Shown here: one piece after another, positions 39,223 to 48,003 of the stretch
Layout: each line of letters starts with the position of its first letter
Position numbering within the stretch: the first letter of the stretch is position 1
Source: Roseibium album
Lineage (GTDB): Bacteria > Pseudomonadota > Alphaproteobacteria > Rhizobiales > Stappiaceae
NCBI GenBank assembly: GCA_001404055.1
Contig: CXTY01000001.1
Coordinates: 62,001-126,000, forward strand
Direction: 5' to 3'
DNA length: 64,000 nt
Made by a program: the position numbers and the translations under genes
Notes under the pieces: generated by a model
Databases searched by the model: none
Told to the model about the DNA's origin: nothing
The model's input: only the letters and a program-made list of their open reading frames with translations

Positions 39223-40260
39223 ATGAGAAACTACATGGACAATCCGGCTCTGGTCGATGTCACGCGTGGCAACCTGACTGAAAGCGTGCATCGGGGAAGT
39301 GTGGCGATCGTGGATACGGCTGGGAAGCTTGTCTGCGGCATTGGGGATGTGGATGCGCATGTGTTTCCGCGTTCTGCCATCAAGGCGCTGCAAGCGTTGC
39401 CGCTGGTGGAGTCCGGTGCTGCGGAAGCGCTTGACTTCACTGATGCCGAACTCTCGCTCGCATGTGCATCTCACAATGGTGAGGAGATTCATGCCAATTC
39501 GGCACGTGTTATGCTTCTCAAGGCAGGATTGACCGAAGATGCGCTTGAGTGTGGTCCGCAATGGCCGAAGCGCATGGAAGATGCCGCCAAACTCATCCTG
39601 GGGGATGAAACACCCTGCGGACTGCATAACAATTGTTCCGGCAAACATGCTGGTTTCCTGGGGCTGGCGAGGGCTATGGGTGTGGAGACCCGCGGCTATA
39701 TTGATCCCAATCATCCTGTACAGCGCGAAGTTCGGCTGGTCATGGAACAATTGACTGGCGATACATTGACAGAGGACGCTTGTGGAACTGACGGGTGTTC
39801 GATCCCGACCTATGCATCGCCTTTGCAGAATTTCGCCAAAGCCTTTGCTGTTTTCGGCACAGGTGCGGGATTAGAGCCGCTGCGGGCAGAAGCTGCGGAA
39901 ACAATGTTCAACGCCTGCATAAATGAGCCTTACATGGTCGCAGGCGCCGGTCGGTTCTGCACCGAGGTGATGGAAGGGTTCAGAGGCAGGGTATTTGTCA
40001 AAACCGGCGCGGAAGGCGTTTTCTGTGCGTCCATTCCCGAACTCGGGTTTGGTGTTGCGCTCAAATGTGAGGATGGCGCCACCAGGGCCTCCGAGGTAAT
40101 GATGGCAACTGTTCTGGAAGCCATGCTTGAACTCAACGACGACGAAGCGAAGTTGCTGGATGCTCTTGTGAATCCGCCGGTATTGACGCGACGTGGCACG
40201 ACTGCCGGATACATCAAGCCGAAAGACGACTTCTTATCTGCTCTCAAGGCTGCGCTGTAG
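39223..40260 (+). CDS. Asparaginase, Rhizobium etli type II-like (AnsA family)
   Basis: A protein of about 345 residues from the PF06089 asparaginase family, which is unrelated to the E. coli enzymes. Marks are VTRGNLTESVHRG, HNNCSGKHAGFLGLA and the CGTDGCSIPTYASPL block with its cysteines and Ser. It would convert asparagine to aspartate and ammonia. The start is uncertain: TTG at 39214, ATG at 39223 and ATG at 39235 are in frame and none has a clear ribosome-binding site. Follows the aminotransferase closely, so both likely form an amino-acid catabolic unit. Confidence 0.85.
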   Translation: MRNYMDNPALVDVTRGNLTESVHRGSVAIVDTAGKLVCGIGDVDAHVFPRSAIKALQALPLVESGAAEALDFTDAELSLACASHNGEEIHANSARVMLLKAGLTEDALECGPQWPKRMEDAAKLILGDETPCGLHNNCSGKHAGFLGLARAMGVETRGYIDPNHPVQREVRLVMEQLTGDTLTEDACGTDGCSIPTYASPLQNFAKAFAVFGTGAGLEPLRAEAAETMFNACINEPYMVAGAGRFCTEVMEGFRGRVFVKTGAEGVFCASIPELGFGVALKCEDGATRASEVMMATVLEAMLELNDDEAKLLDALVNPPVLTRRGTTAGYIKPKDDFLSALKAAL

Positions 40261-40266
40261 GATCAT

Positions 40267-40716
40267 TCAGAGCTCCTTGCGCATCAAAACCTTGTTGCCG
40301 GATCGAGACGTTTCTTGCCAACCCAGATGCAGGTAGAGCGCCACATTTTCCGGCATCTTGATATGTGTTGCCAGGCAGATTTCTTTTGAACCCTGTTGCC
40401 TGGCGAATTCCTCCACATAATCCATCAATCGGCTACCTACGCCTCTGCCCTTGAAGTTCGGGTCGACAGCAATGTTGGCAAGGTGAGTTTTTTCAGCGTC
40501 GAAGCCCAGGATTGCACAGCCTGCGACTTCATTATCAATCTCGGCTAGGAAAACGTGTTTGCCCAGGATCTCCTCCTCTAGATCACCAGACACATCTGGG
40601 AGATCCGTCAGCCGTTTCTTTACCGGTGCATAGGCACGATCGATGCACAGTTTGAGCGCATCTGCATCTTGCAAATTAGCGTTGCGAATGGCTGGGTGGG
40701 CACTTGTTGTTTTCAT
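40267..40716 (-). CDS. GNAT-family N-acetyltransferase
   Basis: A 149-residue cytosolic acetyltransferase. Motif A is clear: LANIAVDPNFKGRGVGSRLM, the acetyl-CoA pyrophosphate loop, then KEICLATHIKMPENVALYLHLGWQ. Substrate unknown. ATG at 40716; the start lies only 12 bases from the divergent dimethylargininase start at 40729, so the two promoters must overlap the neighbouring coding region. Ends 6 bases from the asparaginase stop (convergent). Confidence 0.87.
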   Translation of the reverse strand: MKTTSAHPAIRNANLQDADALKLCIDRAYAPVKKRLTDLPDVSGDLEEEILGKHVFLAEIDNEVAGCAILGFDAEKTHLANIAVDPNFKGRGVGSRLMDYVEEFARQQGSKEICLATHIKMPENVALYLHLGWQETSRSGNKVLMRKEL

Positions 40717-40728
40717 TGGAGATCCCAA

Positions 40729-41541
40729 ATGGCGCACCGCTCTGGCCTGTCATTCCGTTTCACCCACGCAATCACAAGAACGCCGGCTGACAGCGTTTCA
40801 AGTGGGCTGCGTGCAGTCGATGCCGGAGACCCGAGTGGCGAAAAATTCCGAGAAGAACATGGGCGTTATGTCGTTGCTCTGCAAGAGGCAGGTCTTATCG
40901 TCGATGTCTTGCCTGCATTGGAAAGTTTTCCGGACAGCTGTTTTGTGGAAGATCCTGCGTTCTGTTTGCCGGAAGGCGCAATCCAGCTCAGGCCGGGTAC
41001 ACAAAGTCGACTGGGAGAGGGCAGGGAGATCCGGGCAGCACTCGAAGCACAATTTGACAAAGTAGTTGAATTACCAGGATCGGGTCATGTGGACGGCGGC
41101 GATGTTCTAATGCTGGATGATGTCATCCTGATCGGACTATCCGCGCGTACCGACAGAGAAGGCGCGGATGATTTTGCTAGGCTGCTAGGCGAGTGGGGTT
41201 ACAGGGCGGAGGTCTGCGAAACACCTGAAGGTGTTCTTCATTTCAAGACAGCCTGTTCCACGCTTGGAGATGGGGTGATCCTTGCCACCAAAGTCATGGC
41301 TGAAAGCGGATTTTTTGGAGATCGAAAGGTCGTTGTGGTGCCAGACGGGGAAGACTACGCAGCCAATGTCATCCGAGTGAATGACGTGGTGCTAGTCCCC
41401 GAGGGCTATCCCAAGACGCTTGGAGCAATCAGGGACGCTGGTTTCAAGACCGTAGTGCTTCCGACCCATGAAGCGCGCAAGGTCGATGGCGGATTATCTT
41501 GCCTGTCCCTGCGCTTTGCACTGGACGGGGGAAGTGCGTAA
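40729..41541 (+). CDS. Dimethylarginine dimethylaminohydrolase-like (DDAH) enzyme
   Basis: A 270-residue member of the amidinotransferase/DDAH group, which hydrolyses methylarginines to citrulline and methylamines. The fold's propeller repeats include FPDSCFVEDPAF, GSGHVDGGDVLML (catalytic Asp/His region), LHFKTACS (catalytic His) and a nucleophile Cys258 in GGLSCLSLRF. ATG at 40729 has ggaga 6 bases upstream. Divergent from the GNAT gene. Nearby asparaginase and aminotransferase point to nitrogen salvage. Confidence 0.9.
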   Translation: MAHRSGLSFRFTHAITRTPADSVSSGLRAVDAGDPSGEKFREEHGRYVVALQEAGLIVDVLPALESFPDSCFVEDPAFCLPEGAIQLRPGTQSRLGEGREIRAALEAQFDKVVELPGSGHVDGGDVLMLDDVILIGLSARTDREGADDFARLLGEWGYRAEVCETPEGVLHFKTACSTLGDGVILATKVMAESGFFGDRKVVVVPDGEDYAANVIRVNDVVLVPEGYPKTLGAIRDAGFKTVVLPTHEARKVDGGLSCLSLRFALDGGSA

Positions 41542-41562
41542 ACCGGAGACACTCTGCCCTGC

Positions 41563-42933
41563 CTAAGATGCGACCTGGTTGCCCTGTACCGTCAGGTTCG
41601 AATATTCCGACGCATTATTGAGTTCGCCGGTGGCTCTTTCGAGCCACCTGAAACCATTGATCGATCCCTTTTTCGATCCTTGCACAATGTTGTTGGTGAT
41701 GACCGCCGAGCCGGCGCCCTTCACCACAGTTACCGCGATACCTGTACCGCACTCGCGCACGACATTTTGTGAGGCTGCGATGTTGCGCATGTAAGGACCC
41801 CAGCCGAGCATCATGCCGAATTTCGGGGCACCCTCGATTATATTGCCTGTGAGCGTCGTGTCGGCTTCTGCTGCAATGCCGATCCCGAAACCGGCAACTT
41901 CCGGCGGATAGGGGCCATCTTCAGTTATGTTTCGAATGAGATTGCCCGTGCAGATCGCCATGCGTCCACCGTCCATGAAGTTCGCGATGGAAATACCCGT
42001 GGTACCACCGTCAACGATATTGTTGGCAATCACCGCGCCCTGGAACGTGAATTCCGAATAAATCGCTGTTTCGCCCGAACGCAGACAGGAATTTCCGACA
42101 ATCTGGACATTCGATCCGGAGTTGGACCGAATTGCAGAGAAGGCGCAGTCTGTAATGCGGTTGTTGGAAATCATTACGCCGTGAGCGCGGAATACGTTGA
42201 TGCCATTGCCAAACTGACCAGTGCCGCCATAGCGAGCACCAATGCGTTCAACACGGTTCCCCGAGACGATTGTGCCGTCTTCGCCTTCACGCCAGCGATG
42301 CACCCAAATACCGCCATTGGCGCAGTCGGTCACCGTATTGTCGGTAATGGCAAGGCCGGTTGCCTCGTTGGAACGAAGACCAGCTTCCGCTGCACCGGAA
42401 ATGCGGCAGTTTTCTACCCGGCCCGAACAACGGTCCATAACAAGACCCATTTTGGCAGAGCCTGCGATCTCGCAATTGTCGAGTGCGAGGTTGCCTACGC
42501 CAATAAAATGGAGAAGTCCTTCGGTGAAGTCGCCGATGGAACGGTTTGCACCGTCAAAGGTGATGCCGGTCAAGCCGATGTTGCTGACGCCTTCGGCGCG
42601 GATCAGTTGACCGCCACCGCCCTGATAAACCAGGCGCGTGCGGCCTGGAACACCAACAATCAGTGTGCCGGAGGGAAGCCGTAAATTGGCAACCGGATAA
42701 GTACCAGCCGGAAGAAACAGTGCGCGTCCGCGTTCAACAGCGCGGTTGACAGCGTTTTGAAACTGCGCGGTTTGATCGTCAGCGGCGTTGGGAAGAAGGC
42801 CAAGATCGGCTGAATCTATGGACCCTCGAAGATCTGCAACCTTCATTTGCGCAGCAGCGACTGTCCCAGAAAGGCACAAAGCTGTCCCGGCAAGAAACGC
42901 ACGGCGGTTCAGTTTTGATGTTTTTCGTGTCAT
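41563..42933 (-). CDS. Tat-exported parallel beta-helix protein (TIGR03808 type)
   Basis: A 456-residue exported protein. NRRAFLAG is a twin-arginine motif, with hydrophobic region ending near residue 25. The rest forms a right-handed parallel beta-helix of about ten coils, with repeated NNxI/GNxV strands such as SNNRIT, VGNSCL and TNNIV, like pectate-lyase or carbohydrate-active folds. The pattern fits TIGR03808, Tat repeat proteins of Rhizobiales with unknown function. ATG at 42933 is the first to include the Tat motif. It faces the dimethylargininase gene. Confidence 0.85.
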   Translation of the reverse strand: MTRKTSKLNRRAFLAGTALCLSGTVAAAQMKVADLRGSIDSADLGLLPNAADDQTAQFQNAVNRAVERGRALFLPAGTYPVANLRLPSGTLIVGVPGRTRLVYQGGGGQLIRAEGVSNIGLTGITFDGANRSIGDFTEGLLHFIGVGNLALDNCEIAGSAKMGLVMDRCSGRVENCRISGAAEAGLRSNEATGLAITDNTVTDCANGGIWVHRWREGEDGTIVSGNRVERIGARYGGTGQFGNGINVFRAHGVMISNNRITDCAFSAIRSNSGSNVQIVGNSCLRSGETAIYSEFTFQGAVIANNIVDGGTTGISIANFMDGGRMAICTGNLIRNITEDGPYPPEVAGFGIGIAAEADTTLTGNIIEGAPKFGMMLGWGPYMRNIAASQNVVRECGTGIAVTVVKGAGSAVITNNIVQGSKKGSINGFRWLERATGELNNASEYSNLTVQGNQVAS

Positions 42934-43055
42934 CGGCGCTGCCAAATGCTCCTTAGCGTCCCAAGATGGGAACCCTGTTGGTATCTGACAGGGAAATTGC
43001 AAAGGGCGTGCCGAAACGCCGAATTGTCAGTCGGGAGTGGATTATCTTCAACGAC

Positions 43056-43086
43056 AAAAACGGCCGGGAAAATCCCGGCCGTTTTT
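43056..43086 (-). terminator. Bidirectional terminator, after YHS gene
   Basis: Perfect arms aaaaacggccggga and cccggccgttttt around a short loop give strong A and T tracts on both sides. Serves the YHS gene on the minus strand. Confidence 0.9.
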
Positions 43087-43115
43087 AAGCGAAGCCTGAT
43101 AGAGGGGCAGACCTG

Positions 43116-43589
43116 TCAGAGTTCGCTCGGGTTGACTTCCTTGATATCGTTCCAGTTGGTGTTTGCGGTCGCGATGAAACCCGGGATGTCTTCATTCCAA
43201 CGTTTCTGAATGCTCGGGGCGAGGTTGAGGTAAAGTTTGCCGTCAACAATTTTCCAGAGGTCCGGATCGCCGTCTACCTTGACACCCATGGCAGTACCGA
43301 ATGCACAGAAACCACCGTATTGCGGCAGATATTTTTCAGGGTTCTGGTTGAAGAGGTCACGGTTTTCTTCAGAAGCAAAGCGGTAGGTGGCATCATTATG
43401 AACTGCGGTAATGCTGAAATCGCCGTTCTGAGGTGCACCATTTGTAAAGTAGGACACCGGATCGACGCCACGTAAGGCGAGACCGGTGACGGTGGCATTG
43501 ACGTCCACTCCAGCAGCAAATGCACTGGAAACCAGTCCGGTAACAACAACAAGGGCTGCAATAGAGCCGCGGACCATATTTGCGATCAT
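43116..43589 (-). CDS. Exported YHS-domain protein
   Basis: A 157-residue exported protein; signal peptide ends near residue 28 (AFA). The mature part has a YHS domain: ALRGVDPVSYF near its start, TYRFASEENRDLFNQNPEKYLPQYGGFCA in the middle. YHS domains bind metal, often copper, and are known from copper-transport and phenol-hydroxylase proteins. The longer frame to 43664 is excluded because the TetR-side operator lies there. ATG at 43589 has gggaga 7 bases upstream. Divergent from TetR at 43800. Confidence 0.88.
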   Translation of the reverse strand: MIANMVRGSIAALVVVTGLVSSAFAAGVDVNATVTGLALRGVDPVSYFTNGAPQNGDFSITAVHNDATYRFASEENRDLFNQNPEKYLPQYGGFCAFGTAMGVKVDGDPDLWKIVDGKLYLNLAPSIQKRWNEDIPGFIATANTNWNDIKEVNPSEL

Positions 43590-43656
43590 TTTGAATTTCT
43601 CCCAAAGGATTGAACTTGCGCCAACCGGCAGGTGATTGCCCTTTAAACTTTCTTTC

Positions 43657-43739
43657 GGTACCATTTGGTTCCAAACTGGGCGGGCGTCGCCTGATCCGTG
43701 CTGGTGATGTCAAGATAAGGTTAGGAACCAATCGGTACA
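43657..43739. promoter_or_regulatory. Paired candidate TetR operators
   Basis: GGTACC-atttGGTTCC at 43657-43672 and GGAACC-aatcGGTACA at 43724-43739 are near mirror images: 13 of 16 bases match when one is reversed. Each is also nearly palindromic by itself (GGWACC-N4-GGWWCC). They lie in the YHS/TetR divergent promoter. Confidence 0.6.
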
Positions 43740-43799
43740 AAACACAAGCGCGTGAGAGCAAAGTGATCTGGCCATGGTGGCCAGCCGCCGGAGAAAAAA

Positions 43800-44384
43800 A
43801 TGGCAAGACCACGTGAATTTGATCCCGAAGTAGCTATGGACAAAGCCATGGGCCTGTTTTGGGATGTCGGCTACGAAGAAGCCTCACTGGCTGATTTGCT
43901 ATCGGAAATGGGGATCACCAAGGGATCCTTCTACAAGGCTTTTCGTGACAAACATTCTGTCTATCTGTCAGCGCTGGACCACTATAACGACAAGGTCATC
44001 GGTTCGACCGTCGCCTACCTGGCAGATCAGAACCAAGGATCAGGAAAAGAGCGTATTCTCGGGCTTTTTACAGTGGTTGCGGATCGAGCAAAACGGAATG
44101 GCAACCGGCTTGGTTGTTTTTTGTGCAATGCACTTGTCGACAAGGCTGCTGAAGGCGGTGAAGCGGAAAAAAAACTGCAAGCGATGGTTCGACGACTGGA
44201 GAACGCTTTTTACAAAGCGGTGATCGAAAACCCTTCGGTGAACGAAACGGGTGCAAGGGAAACAGCTCGCGGTATCTTGTCAGCCTATTTCGGTCTGCAT
44301 GTGCTTGGCAGGGCAGGGCTGTCGTCAGATATGGCCGAAGATTGCATCAGCCAGTTGAGGCTCCAGTTGGACCGGTCGTGCTGA
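43800..44384 (+). CDS. TetR/AcrR-family transcriptional regulator
   Basis: A 194-residue repressor. Helix-turn-helix at residues 20-50: ASLADLLSEMGITKGSFYKAF. The C-terminal domain contains LGCFLCNALVDKA and a last helix with LHVLGRAGLS, typical of AcrR/NemR-like members that sense electrophiles or oxidants. ATG at 43800 follows ggag after an A-tract. Divergent from the YHS-domain gene, with two matching operator candidates between, so it probably represses that gene and itself. Confidence 0.92.
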   Translation: MARPREFDPEVAMDKAMGLFWDVGYEEASLADLLSEMGITKGSFYKAFRDKHSVYLSALDHYNDKVIGSTVAYLADQNQGSGKERILGLFTVVADRAKRNGNRLGCFLCNALVDKAAEGGEAEKKLQAMVRRLENAFYKAVIENPSVNETGARETARGILSAYFGLHVLGRAGLSSDMAEDCISQLRLQLDRSC

Positions 44385-44408
44385 TTTAGCGCTTGTGAAC
44401 ACGAGACC

Positions 44409-45020
44409 CTAACTGCGCAGTCGACGGGCTGTTTCCTGCAAGAGCCTGACAGCAGCCTCCTCAATAACAGGATAGCCCGGCCTTGTGTCTCCTGGACTTT
44501 TGGGAAGTGCAGGGACATGGACAAAAATGCTCGGAATGCCGGAACCGATCGAATCCCAAAGTGTTGCGTTGCACAGATACGTCCCGGCGTCTTTGGAAAG
44601 ACGTGCCGGAGCGCCGGCGTGTTGCGCGGCCTCGCATAGGGCCTTGGCAGGGAGCGTGGCGGATCGCGAGCGCTCGGACCCGATAACCAGCTCCGACCGC
44701 TGTGGAGAGAGGCCAGCAGCATCCGGACGAACACGCGTCGCGCGGTTGACCGCTCTCGTCTCGACATTGAGCGTCTTGCGGGTGCCATCGACGCCGAAAT
44801 GCACGATGGCGTTCGGACGAACTGATTGCCGTAATTTATCAGTCACTTGCCTTCGCCCGGCCCAGGTTGTCGGCAGAACGTGAAACTCAAAGCCAACCCC
44901 GAACTGATGCTCTCCCAGTCTTTTGGGCAGTCGGAGCATCAGCATTTCAGTGGGGTTTATCGGCGCACCGGGGAAAGGCGAAAACCCAGTGACCAATATG
45001 GTCTTTCGTTTACCGGTCAT
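44409..45020 (-). CDS. Pyroglutamyl-peptidase I family (C15) cysteine peptidase
   Basis: A 203-residue cytosolic protein of the C15 family, which removes N-terminal pyroglutamate. It has the opening LVTGFSPFPGAPINPTE, the catalytic Glu region in NVETRAVN, catalytic Cys in GTYLCNATLW and His in IFVHVPALP. The middle part is more diverged than in standard Pcp, so substrate may differ. It lies 7 bases after meaB on the same strand and is probably in one transcript with it. Confidence 0.85.
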   Translation of the reverse strand: MTGKRKTILVTGFSPFPGAPINPTEMLMLRLPKRLGEHQFGVGFEFHVLPTTWAGRRQVTDKLRQSVRPNAIVHFGVDGTRKTLNVETRAVNRATRVRPDAAGLSPQRSELVIGSERSRSATLPAKALCEAAQHAGAPARLSKDAGTYLCNATLWDSIGSGIPSIFVHVPALPKSPGDTRPGYPVIEEAAVRLLQETARRLRS

Positions 45021-45027
45021 TTATCGC

Positions 45028-46026
45028 TCATTCTTTTAGGCCCATCAGATCCGCCAACTCATCAACGGCGTAGGAGACTGCAGTCGTGCCCTTTCGCACG
45101 CTGGCTTCCAGGAGCGTCAATCGCTCGGCAGTCTTCTTGTTGGACTTGAGAGAGTCCATCATGCGTTGTTGCAGTAAATCCCACATCCACGCGACTTGTT
45201 GGTGGCTGCGCTTTTCCTGCCACTCGCCGCTGGCCTGCGTACGCGTTTGATAAGTCTCGATCTGGTCCCAGAGGTGATCTAGACCCTCGTTGGCAAGCCC
45301 CGAAACCGTGATTACGGGCGGCGTCCAGGTTGGAGACTTTGGTGCCAGAATATGGAGCGCAGCGCGATAATCGGAAGCTGCCGAACGTGCGCGCAGCGCG
45401 CCATCACCCTCGGCCTTGTTGACAGCGATCATGTCGGCAATTTCCAAAACACCCTTTTTGATGCCCTGCAATTCGTCGCCAGCGCCGGGTAGCATCAGCA
45501 CCAGAAAGAAGTCGACCATATCGGCCACTGTCGTCTCTGACTGGCCGATACCGACTGTTTCCACCAGGATCACGTCAAAGCCGGCAGCTTCACACAAGAG
45601 CATGGTCTCGCGGGTTTTGGCTGCTACACCGCCAAGTGTTCCGGCGGATGGGGACGGACGGATATAAGCGTTTCGATCGACTGCAAGTCGGGCCATCCTG
45701 GTCTTGTCACCAAGGATGGAACCCCCGGTACGGGTGGACGATGGATCAACCGCCAGTACGGCAACCTTGTGCCCAGCCTCTGTCAGATTTGCGCCGAGCG
45801 TGTCGATGGTCGTCGACTTGCCAACTCCAGGCACACCTGTAATCCCAACCCGCAGGGCTTTGCCTGTCAGAGGCAAAACCTGCTGGATGAGCTGGTGCGC
45901 CATGTGCCGGTGCTCTGTTTTTTTTGATTCTACCAGGGTGATTGCCCGCGCCAGAGCCGCGCGTTTTCCCGCCTTGAGGTCTATAGCGAGTTGGTCCGGA
46001 TCAATTGCCTGTGCAGGTTTCTTCAT
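45028..46026 (-). CDS. meaB: MeaB/ArgK GTPase, methylmalonyl-CoA mutase chaperone
   Basis: A 332-residue P-loop GTPase (G3E family) that guards and reloads adenosylcobalamin in methylmalonyl-CoA mutase. The P-loop is GVPGVGKSTTIDTLG; Walker B and switch follow at VAVLAVDPSSTRTGGSILGDKTRM; NKAE is the base motif. An N-terminal helical arm and C-terminal dimer arm (LMDSLKSNKKTAERL) are normal. Mutase subunit genes lie about 8 kb away at 54083-58257. The Pcp gene follows closely. Confidence 0.95.
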   Translation of the reverse strand: MKKPAQAIDPDQLAIDLKAGKRAALARAITLVESKKTEHRHMAHQLIQQVLPLTGKALRVGITGVPGVGKSTTIDTLGANLTEAGHKVAVLAVDPSSTRTGGSILGDKTRMARLAVDRNAYIRPSPSAGTLGGVAAKTRETMLLCEAAGFDVILVETVGIGQSETTVADMVDFFLVLMLPGAGDELQGIKKGVLEIADMIAVNKAEGDGALRARSAASDYRAALHILAPKSPTWTPPVITVSGLANEGLDHLWDQIETYQTRTQASGEWQEKRSHQQVAWMWDLLQQRMMDSLKSNKKTAERLTLLEASVRKGTTAVSYAVDELADLMGLKE

Positions 46027-46203
46027 GTCTCAAGGCTTTACCCCAGGAATCAGCAAAGGTCACTGGGCCAAATAAATGAGTACAGCAAGGAGCCATCAGC
46101 CAAATGCACTACAAATGCTTTTTGTCGCGGGTTAGAATTTTCCAAAGTTGGCAAACGCATGCTAGAAGACCGCGTTTCTATTTCCCCTATTTGTTGGTGC
46201 AAC

Positions 46204-47241
46204 ATGACGCCGCTGTCCTATTTGAAAGCTCCCTTGTGGGTCCTTGGCCTTGCTGGAACCGACAAGTCTCCCCGTAAGAACCCGATTTTGGGCAACGAGA
46301 GGCTGAACACATGGGGTATGCATAAAAAGCGTGTGCAGATAGCTGCAGCGATGGCAGATCGCCGGCGCGCGCGTCTTGCCAGTACGCTTGATCCGGAGCA
46401 ACGCGCATTTTTTGATGAGAACGGTTATTTTCTGGTCCGGAACTTTTTGCCAGAAGATGTCTTCAGGAAGTTGAAAGAAGAAACTTTCAATCAACCGCTT
46501 CCATGCAGGGAAATGCGGCAGGGGCAGGCTGTCACGCGCATGACGCTGCTTCCGCCGTCTGTTCTGGGGAGCAATCCGGCTCTAGCCAGAGCCACGCGTG
46601 ATCCTCGGGCACTCAACATGATCAGATACGCTTCATCACGAGGCGGGCAACCGGTTAGTTTTGTTCAAACCGTTCTTGTAGAGCCGCAGAAAATCAACAA
46701 GAAAGACCCCCAGTCAGACGCGCACGCCGATACGTTTCATGCAACGTCGAAGGCGTGGCTATTCCTGCAGGACGTCGGTGAAGATGATGGGCCGTTCTTT
46801 TTTGTTCCCGGTTCCCACAAGCTGACGAAAGAACGATTGGAGTGGGAGTACCAATGCTCGTTGACTGCGGCCAGAGACTTACGTTCTCACCACGCGAGCG
46901 GATCTTACCGCATCAAGGTAGAGGAACTGGAGGCACTCGGGTTACCGCAACCGGTCAAAATGGCGGTTCCAGAGAACACGCTGGTCGTGGCTGACACTTT
47001 TGCCTTTCACGGCCGAACGCCTTCAGAAAAGCCGACAGTGCGCTCCGAAATTCACTGGCATATGCGCCGCAATCCATTTCTTCCCTGGACAGGTTTCGAC
47101 GTCAAATCTCTGCCGTTCATCAAGGAGCGGGAACTGCCTGTGTTCATGAAACTTGCCGATTTCGCTGAACAAAACTTCAATCGGAAGAACGTATGGCGGC
47201 CTGTTGGTGAAGTGATGGTTCGTTCTGACCCACAGGTCTAG
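46204..47241 (+). CDS. Phytanoyl-CoA dioxygenase (PhyH) family protein
   Basis: A 345-residue Fe(II)/2-oxoglutarate oxygenase. The jelly-roll core spans residues 70-320. Iron ligands are His and Asp in DAHADTFHA and a distal His in AFHGRTPS, with an Arg three residues on for 2-oxoglutarate. PhyH enzymes hydroxylate lipids, ectoine or phosphonates; substrate unknown here. ATG at 46204 begins the conserved KAPLWVLGLAG helix; the ribosome-binding site is weak and an ATG at 46159 is the alternative. Divergent from meaB. Confidence 0.87.
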   Translation: MTPLSYLKAPLWVLGLAGTDKSPRKNPILGNERLNTWGMHKKRVQIAAAMADRRRARLASTLDPEQRAFFDENGYFLVRNFLPEDVFRKLKEETFNQPLPCREMRQGQAVTRMTLLPPSVLGSNPALARATRDPRALNMIRYASSRGGQPVSFVQTVLVEPQKINKKDPQSDAHADTFHATSKAWLFLQDVGEDDGPFFFVPGSHKLTKERLEWEYQCSLTAARDLRSHHASGSYRIKVEELEALGLPQPVKMAVPENTLVVADTFAFHGRTPSEKPTVRSEIHWHMRRNPFLPWTGFDVKSLPFIKERELPVFMKLADFAEQNFNRKNVWRPVGEVMVRSDPQV

Positions 47242-47250
47242 ATCTCAGCC

Positions 47251-47844
47251 TCAGGTTTTCGGTGTCCAGAGAATGCGCTGTAGCTCGGCGTCGAACAGGT
47301 CGTTGGATGGTGGGAGCTGGTCAAACGGACCTTGGTAACCCGGGATGGCATAGACCAGTTCCACATTCGGGTGTCCGTTGGACTTGCAAATAGCCATGCC
47401 ACGCCAAAGGTTTTTACCAGCCCGGCAGTCGGCGCGTGCAGTGCCGACATCTGAAAATGTCATGCCGATCCGTTCACCGTTCGGACCCTGCAGATGATGG
47501 GTGACACCGTGAACCGAGCGCACTTTGCCGTTCTGACCCTTGAAAATCTGGAGAACCTGAAAGCCGTCCGTGTTGAAGGCTGCAAGCGCCCATTCGGTGT
47601 TGTTTTCTACCGCTGTCTGAATGCCTTCGGTTGTGAAACCGGGAAGCGCCGCCTCAATCGCGTTTGTGCCGTAGCTGGTTTCTCCGTTGATGCCACCGAC
47701 ATTGTCTTCAGTGATCTGGACTAGCGTCACGTTGGAGGTCTGGACAAGTCTGCCACTGGTACCCGAACCATTGTAGTCGGCTGTGGGTGAACAGGCTGAA
47801 ACCAGGGCTGTCAGCAAAGCGATACTCAGAACATCAAAACGCAT
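47251..47844 (-). CDS. DUF1131-like lipoprotein
   Basis: A 197-residue lipoprotein. The signal ends in a lipobox LVSAC at residues 14-18, so Cys18 is lipidated and the protein is membrane-anchored in the periplasm. The mature domain resembles E. coli YfeY/DUF1131, which belongs to the envelope-stress response: GGINGETSYGTNAIEAALPGF and the MTFSDVG segment. ATG at 47844 follows a GT-repeat tract and has no clear ribosome-binding site. Convergent with PhyH, 9 bases between stops. Confidence 0.75.
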   Translation of the reverse strand: MRFDVLSIALLTALVSACSPTADYNGSGTSGRLVQTSNVTLVQITEDNVGGINGETSYGTNAIEAALPGFTTEGIQTAVENNTEWALAAFNTDGFQVLQIFKGQNGKVRSVHGVTHHLQGPNGERIGMTFSDVGTARADCRAGKNLWRGMAICKSNGHPNVELVYAIPGYQGPFDQLPPSNDLFDAELQRILWTPKT

Positions 47845-48003
47845 AAAACACACACACAACAGGTTAGCAGAGCCGCGCAGATTGCGCGATCTGGACAGGG
47901 ATTTAGCAATTAAAGCGTTGTTTGCAAAGGGAGCTTGAGGCGCTGTGGAATATTCAACACAAGCTTCCCTATCGGTATCAACGACTTGTGGAAAATACTG
48001 AGA

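Noticed and set aside
45991..46203. N-terminal extension of the PhyH protein
   Set aside because: It overlaps the meaB start region on the other strand, and the conserved protein begins at 46204.
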